DNA from: Anaerolineales bacterium UBA6055
Lineage (GTDB): Bacteria > Chloroflexota > Anaerolineae > Aggregatilineales > Phototrophicaceae
DNA: 64,000 bases
NCBI GenBank assembly: GCA_002428985.1
Contig: DIYL01000026.1
Span: 124,001-188,000 of the forward strand
Direction of reading: 5' to 3'
Shown piece after piece: positions 45,601 to 54,732 of this stretch. The notes beneath the pieces were generated by a model. The model worked only from the letters and a program-made list of their open reading frames with translations, searched no databases and was not told where the DNA came from. The translations under genes and the position numbers were made by a program. Every line of letters starts with the position of its first letter. Within the stretch, counting starts at the first letter, position 1.

Positions 45601-46521
45601 TTAGTTACGTGCCTCCGTCATTCGTTTTGCTAAATCTTTGAGATAATCCGATTTCTCGCAGCGTTCGCGCCAGCCGTGGGGAATCGCTTCTAAACCAAGA
45701 TATGCACCAGAGATACCACCGGCAATCGAAGCAATAGAATCACTGTCCCCATTAGTGTTCGCACCTCTTCTAATACAATCGAGATAGTTATCTGGATACT
45801 TCAATACACAATATAGAGCAAGCGCAACAGCTTCTTCACCTACCCACCCCTCACCAATGTGGTCGAGTGCATATTCTTCACTCCCCCATGATAGAGCATG
45901 CCCAACCTTTCGAATCGCTTGATGAAATTCATCACGCATATCAGCAGTGAACTCGACAACTTTGGTCATCCATTGATTCGGTGAAACACCATCAAGCGCA
46001 AGTTTAATTATATAAGCCGCACCGACGCTAGCGGCTTTTGCAGTTTGGTGTCTATGTGTGATCATGCCACTACTCAATGCAACTTGTCGTAGCTTTCCTT
46101 CATCGTGTTGATACAAGTATCCAATTGTTGCAACTCTCATAGCAGATCCACAGCCTTTGGAATGTGCTAATCCAGACAAATGCCATGGCATTCCTTCTTT
46201 AAAACGTTGTACACCTTGCATGCATGTTACACCAGGTGCACGGTTATTCTCTGCACTATATGACCATTCAACAAACCGTTTGCCAACTGCGTTCATTTGG
46301 TCGTCTAATGAAGCATTCAACCCAGCATCTAATAATCCTTCGGTCAATGCAATCGTCATCTGTGTATCGTCTGTATATAGTGCAGGATCCGGCAAATCTT
46401 GAATCCCTTTTTCACCATATTGCGATTTAATTGCATTGAGTGATCCAAACTCGGTTAGACGACCTAGTGCATCACCCAGTGCTAAGCCGAATACAATGGC
46501 TTCTGCTTGCTCGAGAGACAT
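45601..46521 (-). CDS. ADP-ribosylglycohydrolase family protein
   Basis: DraG/ARH3-type hydrolase that removes ADP-ribose from proteins or small molecules. Two Mg-binding clusters are seen: YTDDTQMTIALTEGLL and TNGDSDSIASIAGGISGAYL, with GLALGDALG at the start and MRVATIGYLY between. 306 residues, normal. No ART or DraT partner is in the window. It heads a two-gene unit with the MmcQ-like gene. Confidence 0.95.
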   Translation of the reverse strand: MSLEQAEAIVFGLALGDALGRLTEFGSLNAIKSQYGEKGIQDLPDPALYTDDTQMTIALTEGLLDAGLNASLDDQMNAVGKRFVEWSYSAENNRAPGVTCMQGVQRFKEGMPWHLSGLAHSKGCGSAMRVATIGYLYQHDEGKLRQVALSSGMITHRHQTAKAASVGAAYIIKLALDGVSPNQWMTKVVEFTADMRDEFHQAIRKVGHALSWGSEEYALDHIGEGWVGEEAVALALYCVLKYPDNYLDCIRRGANTNGDSDSIASIAGGISGAYLGLEAIPHGWRERCEKSDYLKDLAKRMTEARN

Positions 46522-46619
46522 TATAGTATTATAAATCCCATATCATTTTACACTTTGATAACAGAATTATCTGTCAGTCTGGTATCATAAAAACTTAGAT
46601 AATTTGTATATCCTGCTTA

Positions 46620-46663
46620 ATTGTGGTTCACAATTACGCAATATCATCATGATACCGTATACT
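46620..46663 (+). promoter_or_regulatory. promoter and two adjacent palindromes before ctpA
   Basis: ATTGTGGTTCACAAT (46620-46634) and TATCATCATGATA (46642-46654) are perfect inverted repeats, overlapping a possible promoter TTACGC (46634-46639), 18-base spacer, TATACT (46658-46663). They could be operators. Confidence 0.45.
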
Positions 46664-46706
46664 GTAAAAGTAATGTAGTGAAGTTACCAGAGTTTGGAGT
46701 TACTCA

Positions 46707-47912
46707 ATGAAATGGTTGAGATCGTTAATCAATAGCGCACAAATCAGTTATCCTGTGCTTTTATCTATTACTGTATTTATGGTCGGTTTTGTAGCTGGCA
46801 ATGTCTCGATGTTAAGCCCATCGAATGCACAGGGACGTGTTGCACTAAGTGACACCGATGAAGCGTTCGAACCGTTTTGGGATGCATTTTCAATCGTAGA
46901 ATCACGATATGTTGACCCTGTCGATGTCGAAATTCTCGTGAATGGTGCAATTGATGGTATGGTCGCAGCACTCGATGATGAGCATAGTGGATATATTCGC
47001 CCTGAGCTATATGAAACCACAACTGATTTTTCAGGTGAATTCTCAGGTATTGGTGTGACAATCCGCACCTTACAAGACACAGGTGAAATCGAGGTTGTAA
47101 CCGTCATTCCAAACTCCCCTGCTGAAGGCGTTGGGGTTCAAGCTGGTGACATTTTCTTTGAAGTTGACGGCGATAGTGTTGTCGGTATGACCCAAGCAGA
47201 ATTGGTCACTATTGTCCCTGGTCCACGTGGTACATCAGTCAACATCACATTCAAACGCGATGATGAGCTCGTTAATTATGATATTGTCCGTGATGTCTTC
47301 GAGATCCCAAATGTCACATATGAAATTGTCGGTGATAATATCGCACATATTACTATGTTAGATTTCAACGCAGTCTCTCGCTCGCAACTCGATGATGCGT
47401 TAGAAGCATTAGACATCAATAATACAAATGGTCTCATCTTTGATATGCGTGGCAACCCCGGTGGTACATTATCGAGCGCGATTCAGATTGGTAGTGCATT
47501 CATTGAAGATGGTGTGTTGCTTCGTCAAGTATCGCGTGACCAATCAGAAGAAATTACACGAACAGATGGTGATTTCGCAAACGTTACAGTTCCAATCGTT
47601 GTACTTGTCGACGAAACCAGTGCAAGTGCATCTGAAGTAATCGCAGGCGCAATGCAAGATTATGAAGTCGCGACCATTATTGGTGAAACCACATTTGGCA
47701 AGGGCACTGTCCAGAACATTCCACAGCTATCTAATGGTGGTGGTCTTCGTATTACGATCAAACGTTGGTTAACCCCTAATGGTGCTTGGATTCATCAGCA
47801 AGGTATCACACCAGATATTATTGTGGAGTGGAATCCTGAAACAGTTGAAGATCTGGAAAATGATATTCAATTAGAAGAAGCAATCAACTTCATCGAATCA
47901 CTCGGCAACTAA
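46707..47912 (+). CDS. ctpA: C-terminal processing peptidase (S41), CtpA type
   Basis: An N-terminal membrane anchor (SYPVLLSITVFMVGFVAGNV) precedes a CtpA fold: YVDPVDVEILVNGAIDGMVA, a PDZ domain (SGIGVTIRTLQDTGEIEVVT), and the catalytic part with Ser307 in TSASASEVIAGAMQD and Lys332 in TTFGKGTVQ, 25 residues apart as usual for the Ser-Lys dyad. It cleaves the C-termini of exported proteins. GGAG precedes the ATG. Single gene with a strong terminator. Confidence 0.95.
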   Translation: MKWLRSLINSAQISYPVLLSITVFMVGFVAGNVSMLSPSNAQGRVALSDTDEAFEPFWDAFSIVESRYVDPVDVEILVNGAIDGMVAALDDEHSGYIRPELYETTTDFSGEFSGIGVTIRTLQDTGEIEVVTVIPNSPAEGVGVQAGDIFFEVDGDSVVGMTQAELVTIVPGPRGTSVNITFKRDDELVNYDIVRDVFEIPNVTYEIVGDNIAHITMLDFNAVSRSQLDDALEALDINNTNGLIFDMRGNPGGTLSSAIQIGSAFIEDGVLLRQVSRDQSEEITRTDGDFANVTVPIVVLVDETSASASEVIAGAMQDYEVATIIGETTFGKGTVQNIPQLSNGGGLRITIKRWLTPNGAWIHQQGITPDIIVEWNPETVEDLENDIQLEEAINFIESLGN

Positions 47913-47932
47913 GTGGCAAATCACTCGTATAT

Positions 47933-47965
47933 AAAATGAGGTATATTGTGTATACCTCATTTTTT
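47933..47965 (+). terminator. terminator after ctpA
   Basis: AAAATGAGGTATA / TATACCTCATTTTTT, a long perfect stem with a five-base loop ending in six T. Confidence 0.9.
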
Positions 47966-48035
47966 CGCTAGTCATTGCACAGTGCAAGTGATATACTGTG
48001 CAAGTTTTGAGATGCTATTTTAAGGAGATACAACA

Positions 48036-48263
48036 ATGGCTGTTGCTTTACAACTTTCTTCCATCGTTATTTCTATCCTTATGATTATCCTTATTTTGCT
48101 ACAGGTCAAAGGTGGTGCATTGGGTAATTTATTAGGTGGGGATGCAGGCGGTGGTATTGCAAGAACACGGCGCGGTCTGGAGAAAACCCTCTTCCGCATC
48201 ACCGTATTTTTGTGCATTACATTCCTCGGAATCTCACTCTTTGCTGTGGTTGCAACCAGTTAG
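48036..48263 (+). CDS. secG: protein translocase subunit SecG
   Basis: Two membrane helices (SSIVISILMIILILLQ and TLFRITVFLCITFLGISLFA) with the central GGALGNLLGGDAGGGIARTR loop typical of SecG, which stabilises SecY during protein export. 75 residues. AAGGAG precedes the ATG. Separate from the yajC-secD-secF set by 18 kb. Confidence 0.93.
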   Translation: MAVALQLSSIVISILMIILILLQVKGGALGNLLGGDAGGGIARTRRGLEKTLFRITVFLCITFLGISLFAVVATS

Positions 48264-48308
48264 TTCAAAGATTCAGTAGAGACAATCCGAACAATTGCGT
48301 GTACATAT

Positions 48309-48344
48309 AAGGGTGTTTTGCAACACAAGCAGAACACCTTTTTA
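48309..48344 (+). terminator. terminator after secG
   Basis: GGTGTT / AACACC stem (48312-48317, 48333-48338) with a 15-base loop followed by TTTTT. Confidence 0.65.
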
Positions 48345-48368
48345 ATTTCTTGACACTGAGGGATATGT

Positions 48369-50165
48369 ATGTTTCGTGGATTCCGCTGGCAACTTATTGC
48401 ATTCATTATTGCGATTCTGCTGTTTGGTATTGGTTTAGTGTATCGTTCTAGTATTCCAACACCTCAGTTACCAACCAACACGCCTGTTGTACCAACAGAA
48501 TCTCCGACAGCAACATCAACACCTATCCCAACAGACGTACCCTTACCTACTCCATTTCCCGAAACACCTGTCGCACAATTATCAGAGACAACCAATGGAT
48601 CGGCCCCCATTACAACATATCGTGAGGGAATGGTCGGAACGATCCAACGATTAAACCCCATTTTTGCTCATTTAAATCCTGTTGATACTGATATCGCTAG
48701 TCTTATTTTTGAAGGATTAATGAGAACCAACGAATTTGGTGAGCCTGTTTTAAATCTGGCTAGTGATCTTGTTATTTCAAATGATGGCTTAGAGTATGTT
48801 TTCACATTGCGCAGTGATGTGCTCTGGCAGAATGGCATGCCGTTTGTCGCTGATGATGTGCTCTATACAATGTCGCTCCTAAGCTCATCAGATTATGAAG
48901 CCTACTCACCAACTGGACGATTCTGGCAAACAGTCGAAACTCAGAAATTAGCAGACAATCTCATCCGTTTTCGCCTCACTCAACCGTTGGGTAGCTTTAC
49001 CTCATTTTTAACTGTTGGCATTTTACCGGAGCATGCACTACGTGGCACTTCGGTAAATCAACTCGCAACACACCCTTTCAATCTCGCACCAATTGGTACA
49101 GGTGCGTATCAACTTGGAAGCTTAAAATCCAGGACAGGCGACCGCATTGATGAAATCAATCTACAGTTTTCACCTAACTATGCCCAACGTATCGAAGCAC
49201 AAACAGGCTATCTCTATCGGGATTTATCATTCCGGTTATTCAATACAGCGCAAGATGCAATCCAAGCCTATACATCAGGTACACTTGATGCTCTAGCCAA
49301 TGTCGCGCCGCGTAGTGAGCTGATTTTCTTACCAGATAGTCAAATCCATACACAGGTTGAAACAGATGTAACGATCCTCATATTTAATTGGGAAGCCGAT
49401 GATCGTCAGGTATTTGCTGACCGGCGCATCCGACAGGCGTTGTCGTTTGGTCTTAATCAGCAGGAAATTGTCGAGCGACATACAGTTAACGATGCGACAT
49501 TTGCAGATAGCCCTCTCATACCAAATGGGTGGACATATCAACCTAATGAGAATTGGTCAATTTTCGATATGACCCAAGCAACCCAATTTATAGACGCATC
49601 AAGTATTGAGCCACCTGCCCCTGTATCAGATACAGAGACAGAACAACCTGTTGATAATGGGTCGTTATATACCTTTAGTATCTTGATCGAAAATGTTGCT
49701 CCAATGTCAGCAATCGCCAATGATATTGCGGCGCAGTGGAGGCAACTCGGTTTCGATGTATCAGTAGATGAAGTCAGTTCCGATGTGTTTAATGCTCGTA
49801 TCAACAGTGGTGAATTTCAATCAGCAATCGCAACTTTACCCATCGGTATCGATCCTGATGTGTATCGATTCTGGCATCCGGGGCAAGCTGAGGGTGGCCA
49901 AAATTATGGTAATGTCAACAATAATGAAGTTGCAGAACTACTAGAAATTGCTCGACGTGATAATAATGGGCTAAATCGCACCACAGTCTATCAACAATTT
50001 CAAACACGCTTTGCAGAGCAAGCAATTGCAATCCCACTCTATTATCCTCTATACACACTCGTAACACGCGACACAATCAGTGGGATTCAGTTAGGTTTCC
50101 TTGGTACATCAGCTGACCGTTTCCGTAATATCAAGGATTGGCAACCGATAACCTTAGCAGGCTAA
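48369..50165 (+). CDS. membrane-anchored oligopeptide-type solute-binding protein (SBP family 5)
   Basis: The N-terminus is one uncleaved-looking helix (WQLIAFIIAILLFGIGLVY) without a lipobox, then a Thr/Pro linker (TESPTATSTPIPTDVPLP). The rest is a family-5 binding protein: LNPIFAHLNPVDTDIASLIF, GLEYVFTLRSDVLWQNGMPF, FRLTQPLGSFTSFL, TGAYQLGS, DRRIRQALSFGLNQQEIV. No transporter permease or ATPase is adjacent. It may serve a distant transporter or act as a sensor or chaperone. Confidence 0.9.
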   Translation: MFRGFRWQLIAFIIAILLFGIGLVYRSSIPTPQLPTNTPVVPTESPTATSTPIPTDVPLPTPFPETPVAQLSETTNGSAPITTYREGMVGTIQRLNPIFAHLNPVDTDIASLIFEGLMRTNEFGEPVLNLASDLVISNDGLEYVFTLRSDVLWQNGMPFVADDVLYTMSLLSSSDYEAYSPTGRFWQTVETQKLADNLIRFRLTQPLGSFTSFLTVGILPEHALRGTSVNQLATHPFNLAPIGTGAYQLGSLKSRTGDRIDEINLQFSPNYAQRIEAQTGYLYRDLSFRLFNTAQDAIQAYTSGTLDALANVAPRSELIFLPDSQIHTQVETDVTILIFNWEADDRQVFADRRIRQALSFGLNQQEIVERHTVNDATFADSPLIPNGWTYQPNENWSIFDMTQATQFIDASSIEPPAPVSDTETEQPVDNGSLYTFSILIENVAPMSAIANDIAAQWRQLGFDVSVDEVSSDVFNARINSGEFQSAIATLPIGIDPDVYRFWHPGQAEGGQNYGNVNNNEVAELLEIARRDNNGLNRTTVYQQFQTRFAEQAIAIPLYYPLYTLVTRDTISGIQLGFLGTSADRFRNIKDWQPITLAG

Positions 50166-50986
50166 ATCGCGTTTTCTTGAGCGATAATATTACGAAGTAA
50201 ATCTTTACGTGCATGTCCACCTAAAGTCTCTAATTTGCGGGTATTGAGTGGGTCAATTTCTTCACGTAATAGCCGAATGTCTTCTATATCAGGTGGTGTA
50301 GTTTCAGTTAAATCTTCAGCAATAAGCAAATCAAACCCAGTTTTGCGCTTGATTTTGTCAAGTTTTACATTTGGATGAATCGTTGTCAAACGCATGCGTC
50401 CATCTACCCAATCAAATTGCCCAAGGTCGGTAATCATATAATGTGGACCACTACCATGTTTGCGATGTGGCACATGTCCCATCCCGCTAATAAAGTCGAT
50501 TTTTTCAGCAAATGTTACACGCGAGTGACGTGGAACATACAAAAAGGTGTCTTCATATTGTGGTGTCACATCAGGGATGCCTCCACTGCCCGGTAAGCGC
50601 ATACGCGGTTTATGATAGTCTTTACCGAAGGCAATGTTATTGAAGTTTCCATTTGCATCGACTTGTGCAGGGCGGAAAAACTCCTTTGGACGATATTTAG
50701 GCAGAATATCAGCAGCCCCAACAGCAAACCCAAGGTGGATGAGCCCCTTACCCACCCAAACATCCTCAATATTAGAGATACCTAATGGTCCCCAATCTTG
50801 CACTAAAGCCTGACCAATCGCAGATGTAAACCGTGCAGTTGGCGCATGACGAATTTTGCCTAAGATCAATCCAGCAGATACTAGCGGTGTATTGATACCC
50901 TGCGCCCAAACATCCCCGTCTTGTACCTGACGGGAAATACACACACTGATTAATTCATCAATCGTATAGTCTTCAGCGATTGTCAT
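50162..50986 (-). CDS. CoA-transferase family I, beta-like subunit lacking the catalytic glutamate
   Basis: GctB/IpdB-like: YTIDELISVCISRQVQDGDV, DYHKPRMRLPGSGG, YVPRHSRVTFAEKIDFISG, TGFDLLIAEDL and IRLLREEIDPL match the family. In glutaconate CoA-transferase the strand after the first helix ends in VESG with the catalytic Glu; here it is ARFTSAIGQAL, without Glu. The IpdAB hydrolases, same fold, also lack that Glu and act as hydrolases on CoA ring intermediates. The partner is likely the alpha-like gene at 42870-43670. The end overlaps the SBP gene stop by four bases on opposite strands. Confidence 0.87.
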   Translation of the reverse strand: MTIAEDYTIDELISVCISRQVQDGDVWAQGINTPLVSAGLILGKIRHAPTARFTSAIGQALVQDWGPLGISNIEDVWVGKGLIHLGFAVGAADILPKYRPKEFFRPAQVDANGNFNNIAFGKDYHKPRMRLPGSGGIPDVTPQYEDTFLYVPRHSRVTFAEKIDFISGMGHVPHRKHGSGPHYMITDLGQFDWVDGRMRLTTIHPNVKLDKIKRKTGFDLLIAEDLTETTPPDIEDIRLLREEIDPLNTRKLETLGGHARKDLLRNIIAQENAI

Positions 50987-51054
50987 CTGGTCATCCTATC
51001 CAAACACAAATATGATATTCAAGCGTATCGGATAGTCTCCATTTCAGCAAGAAT

Positions 51055-52251
51055 CTATTTGCCATCCATTCGCACAATGACTGGTTTGAATTCCCCAATT
51101 ACCTCAACCAAGTCGCTCTGAGCATTGATAACATCTTCAATCTGTTTATATGCCTGCGGAGATTCATCTAAATCACCACCTATTAAGGTAATTCCACGTT
51201 CTTTAAGGTATTTGTTGCGCATCGTTTTGGTAATAGACTTTTTAGCGGCAGATCGGCTGAGAACACGCCCCGCACCATGCGATGCTGAGTTAACAGATTC
51301 ATTATTACCTTTGCCACGTACAACAAAACCAGAATCACCCATTGACCCAGGGATAATCCCAAGCACGCCTTTACCAGCTGGTGTTGCACCTTTACGATGA
51401 ACAATTACATCCTTTATTTCGCCATCAATTTCAACAGTTTCTCTCCAAGCGAAGTTATGATGATTTTCGATGACAACAGCGGGTTTCTTTTTGATTGCTT
51501 TCGCTAGTCTAGAATGAATTACTTCGTGGTTAGCAGACGCATAGCGCCCTGCTAATTCCATCGACAACCAGTATTCACGCCCCATATCCCAATCGAGAGG
51601 CAGCCAAGCGAGGTGCTGAACCGATTTATCCAGATTAGGATGATAATCGCGCGCAATCTTCGAATAGCGGTCTGCAATCTGATAACCCATACCGCGAGAC
51701 CCACTATGTGATAGCAACGCAAGATAATCACCGGCTTTCAAACCAAATGTCTCATCATCCCCTGACATTGTAAAGGATCCCCATTCAACAAAGTGATTAC
51801 CCGATCCACTTGTTCCAAGTTGACTACATGCTTTGTTTTGGAGAGACTTGAGAAAACCTGTCTCTTTCCAAGCAGGGTCGTCCATCACAGGATGATCCGG
51901 CAATTTATTACCTCTCCAATTTTTACCTGCACCAAATAATGTGTGTTCTGTGAGAGCTTTCTTGAAGCGATCTTTTTGTTGCTTGATAATATGGGGCTTA
52001 ATCGGGAAAATCGTCATTCGCATCCTGCAAGCAATATCAACACCCACAGCATATGGGATTACTGCTCCTTCAGTCGCCAGTACGCCACCGATTGGCAGCC
52101 CATAGCCGATATGTGCATCAGGCATCAACGCACCTGTAATGGCAATCGGCAACTTAGTTGCATTATCCATCTGCTCAAAAGAGCCTTTATCAATATGCTC
52201 TTTGCCCCAAACTGAATAAGGAACAGAATGTTTGCGTAAGGTATTATCCAT
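51055..52251 (-). CDS. rtcB: RNA-splicing ligase RtcB
   Basis: GTP-dependent ligase joining 2',3'-cyclic phosphate and 5'-OH RNA ends, used in tRNA or rRNA repair. Metal-binding and active residues are visible: MPDAHIGYGLPIGGVLA, VGVDIACRMRMT (Cys ligand), GSGNHFVEWG, HSGSRGMGYQ, HRKGATPAGKG, and the guanylated His325 in SASHGAGRVLSRSAAK. 398 residues, normal. No archease or rtcA is next to it. The ATG is preceded by AAAGG in a duplicated TTTAAAGGTT sequence. Confidence 0.97.
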   Translation of the reverse strand: MDNTLRKHSVPYSVWGKEHIDKGSFEQMDNATKLPIAITGALMPDAHIGYGLPIGGVLATEGAVIPYAVGVDIACRMRMTIFPIKPHIIKQQKDRFKKALTEHTLFGAGKNWRGNKLPDHPVMDDPAWKETGFLKSLQNKACSQLGTSGSGNHFVEWGSFTMSGDDETFGLKAGDYLALLSHSGSRGMGYQIADRYSKIARDYHPNLDKSVQHLAWLPLDWDMGREYWLSMELAGRYASANHEVIHSRLAKAIKKKPAVVIENHHNFAWRETVEIDGEIKDVIVHRKGATPAGKGVLGIIPGSMGDSGFVVRGKGNNESVNSASHGAGRVLSRSAAKKSITKTMRNKYLKERGITLIGGDLDESPQAYKQIEDVINAQSDLVEVIGEFKPVIVRMDGK

Positions 52252-52286
52252 TTTGAACCTTTAAAAACCTTTAAAAATCAAAATAA

Positions 52287-52314
52287 AGTATAATGACACT
52301 TTTAAAATTTTCAA
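52287..52314 (-). promoter_or_regulatory. promoter of rtcB
   Basis: On the minus strand TTGAAA (52314-52309), 16-base spacer, TATACT (52292-52287), about 35 bases before the rtcB start. Confidence 0.6.
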
Positions 52315-52420
52315 GTCTAAAAGATTTGTTACAACCTAACGTTAACTTGCTATGGCACTTAGTTGTGTTACAATCATTTCATAATCGCAATCATAGACAA
52401 ATCTCAGATAGGAGTAATCA

Positions 52421-52906
52421 ATGTCTGTCGTCCCCATCCTTAGCCAAGCAGACATTTTCGAAGAATTAAGCAAAACACAGCTCGAATTGATTGGATCAAT
52501 TTGTCAAGAACGTCACTACCAAGCTGATGATGTGCTTTTTGAAGAAAATACACCCGGTGATGAAATGTATATTATCGCCAGTGGCGAAGTTCAAATTCAA
52601 GTCGATCCATCCCTTATTGATGATACAGATAGCACTGGTTCTATTACTATTGCAACCCTCAGACGGGGTCAATCATTTGGTGAGGTAGCTCTTGTAGATG
52701 AAGGTTTACGTTCGGCTAGTGCACGTTGTTCACAGCAGGATACCCATCTTATTGTAATACCCCGTGATAAACTCATGCTCTTGTGTGATACCTATCCACA
52801 ACTTGGCTATCGTTTGATGCGGAATCTTGCAGCTGACCTTGCAATGAAGATTCGCCATACAGACTTACAAGTACGCGAACAAATTACGTGGAATAAAGAT
52901 AAGTAA
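52421..52906 (+). CDS. cyclic-nucleotide-binding-domain protein (161 aa)
   Basis: A CRP-type cNMP-binding domain only: LFEENTPGDEMYIIASGEVQ, LRRGQSFGEVALVDEGLRSA (phosphate-binding cassette), LGYRLMRNLAADLAMKI (end helix). No DNA-binding helix-turn-helix follows, so it is not a complete CRP regulator. Cassette residues Gly-Glu are kept, but the usual Arg reads differently (GLRSASARC), so ligand type is uncertain. Divergent from rtcB; a bidirectional terminator follows. Confidence 0.9.
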   Translation: MSVVPILSQADIFEELSKTQLELIGSICQERHYQADDVLFEENTPGDEMYIIASGEVQIQVDPSLIDDTDSTGSITIATLRRGQSFGEVALVDEGLRSASARCSQQDTHLIVIPRDKLMLLCDTYPQLGYRLMRNLAADLAMKIRHTDLQVREQITWNKDK

Positions 52907-52931
52907 GCTAGTTCACTCATTTGATTTCAAT

Positions 52932-52956
52932 AAGGGCTGGTATGACCAGTCCTTTT
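52932..52956. terminator. bidirectional terminator between the cNMP-binding and WYL-regulator genes
   Basis: AAGGGCTGGT / ACCAGTCCTTTT (one G-T pair), loop ATG; T-rich on both strands. It lies just outside the stop of each convergent gene. Confidence 0.75.
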
Positions 52957-52965
52957 GTATTTAGA

Positions 52966-53925
52966 CTATTGAGCTACATATTTATCTACAATCTCCTGAG
53001 CCAAAGCAATCACACCATCGTTCAGTTCTCTTGGTTCTATAACCTCAACGGACGTTCCCAACCCTAACACGCTGGTTCGTGCTTCTTCAAATACAGTATA
53101 AGTAACTTGCAACACATACCATTCCGTACTTCGCTCTAAGACCTTATATCGCCCTGGCATCATGTGTTGAAAATAGATCATGGCATCTGGTCTTGCACGA
53201 AGTCGAACAGGATATTCGGGTACACGACGATTAAACTGTTCCGAAGCATCACGCCAATATTCAACAATATTGAACTGGCTATCACGTTCAAACTGCTCAT
53301 TCAATATTACGACATCATTGATACGCGCTACACGGTATGTGCGCATCTGTTCTCTACCCGTATCAACCCCGACTAAATACCATCGCCCTGATTTATACAC
53401 TAGGCTATAGGGATGAAGCATCAACTCTTTTTGATCCCCTTCCCATGTTTCGTATTCAACAGATATAACTGTATCATTCCAAACTGCTTCCTTTAATTTC
53501 GGTAATGTAGGATAACTATCTTTCCCTTCATACCAACTCGATGGATCAAGATACAGTCTTTGTTGCATCTGGCGAGTTTGTTGTTGAAATCGTTCTGGTA
53601 AAAGTGACAATAATTTCAAGATTGCATTATCTGCCACAGATTCGATACCAAGGTCAGATAAAAGTGTTGTCGAACCGGTATACAATAGGGTCTGTAATTC
53701 AGAATCTGTGAACCAGTTGAGTCCAACTCGATATGTCTCTTCGATGAAACATCCCCCATCCGGTCCAGTCTTGGTATACACTGGAATCCCTGCCAAACTT
53801 AATGCATCTATATCGCGGTATATTGTTCGTTCAGTCACCCCAAGTGTTTCTGCAAGTGTTTTAGCTTTTACATGCCTCTGCTTTTGCAGTAACAACACAA
53901 TGGATAGTAATCGATCAGCGCGCAT
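52966..53925 (-). CDS. YafY-type transcriptional regulator with HTH and WYL domains
   Basis: An N-terminal winged HTH (RADRLLSIVLLLQKQRHVKA, AETLGVTERTIYRDIDALSL) is followed by a C-terminal WYL domain (VSVEYETWEGDQKELMLHPY, YLVGVDTGREQMRTYRVARI). These regulators sense small ligands or nucleic acids and control the adjacent genes. The ATG at 53925 has GAAGGA ahead and is preferred to that at 53955. 319 residues. It is divergent from the GyrI-like gene, which it may regulate. Confidence 0.93.
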   Translation of the reverse strand: MRADRLLSIVLLLQKQRHVKAKTLAETLGVTERTIYRDIDALSLAGIPVYTKTGPDGGCFIEETYRVGLNWFTDSELQTLLYTGSTTLLSDLGIESVADNAILKLLSLLPERFQQQTRQMQQRLYLDPSSWYEGKDSYPTLPKLKEAVWNDTVISVEYETWEGDQKELMLHPYSLVYKSGRWYLVGVDTGREQMRTYRVARINDVVILNEQFERDSQFNIVEYWRDASEQFNRRVPEYPVRLRARPDAMIYFQHMMPGRYKVLERSTEWYVLQVTYTVFEEARTSVLGLGTSVEVIEPRELNDGVIALAQEIVDKYVAQ

Positions 53926-54032
53926 GACTTTTCCTTCAATTTGACTCGTTTTCAAATTGTAGCATTAATTCCTGACAATAGATGTCAAGAATAGGCTTTA
54001 GAGTATAGAAAACAGATAAGGAGCAAACAGTT

Positions 54033-54662
54033 ATGAGCAACCTCGATATGAAGAAAGATCTCAAACATCTATATGCACCATCTTCGAAACACGTGAGTAT
54101 AGTTGATATTGCACCCATGAATTATTTAATGATTGATGGTGAAGGGAATCCGAACACAGCAGAACAATATCAAGAGGCAGTTGTCGCTATATATAAGCTA
54201 GCTTATGGTATTAGAGCAATTTGCAAAGATAATGGAAACAAGTTTACTGTCATGCCATTAGAGGGTTTATGGGAAATCAAAGGTCAAGAAGCTCCGCCAA
54301 ATGACTTTAATATCACGTTGGCAGATAAAGACTTGTTTAAGTGGACATTGATGATTCTACAACCCGATTTTGTAACAAAAGCTATCATGGAGCAGGCACG
54401 CGACATTGTGATGAAAAAGAAGGATTCACCACCCTCTATAGCTGATGTACGATTTGAAGCATATCATGAAGGCGAGGCCGTGCAGATTCTGCATATCGGT
54501 AGTTATGATGATGAAACTGAAAATGTAGCCAAACTTCACCACTACATTGATAACAATGGTTGGACATTAGGCAAACGTCACCACGAAATCTATCTCAATG
54601 ACCCACGTAAAGTCGATCCATCCAAACTCAAGACGGTCATTCGCCAACCCTTCAAACGCTAA
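54033..54662 (+). CDS. GyrI-like small-molecule-binding protein (209 aa)
   Basis: A GyrI/SOUL-like fold (also the effector-binding part of AraC and MerR-type regulators): SIVDIAPMNYLMIDGEGNPN at the start, MPLEGLWEIKG in the middle, and VDPSKLKTVIRQPFK at the end. It has no DNA-binding domain of its own. Divergently arranged with the WYL regulator, so it may supply or sense the ligand. AAGGAG precedes the ATG. Confidence 0.88.
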   Translation: MSNLDMKKDLKHLYAPSSKHVSIVDIAPMNYLMIDGEGNPNTAEQYQEAVVAIYKLAYGIRAICKDNGNKFTVMPLEGLWEIKGQEAPPNDFNITLADKDLFKWTLMILQPDFVTKAIMEQARDIVMKKKDSPPSIADVRFEAYHEGEAVQILHIGSYDDETENVAKLHHYIDNNGWTLGKRHHEIYLNDPRKVDPSKLKTVIRQPFKR

Positions 54663-54676
54663 TCCTGAAAACAAAA

Positions 54677-54707
54677 AGTTGTGCTAGATGATCGCTCTAG
54701 CACAACT
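54677..54707 (-). terminator. terminator downstream of tyrS
   Basis: Perfect 12-bp stem AGTTGTGCTAGA / TCTAGCACAACT with a seven-base loop. On the minus strand it is followed by TTTTTGTTTT, so it ends tyrS; on the plus strand there is no T tract. Confidence 0.85.
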
Positions 54708-54732
54708 CTCAAAGTTATTGCTATTAGGTAAT

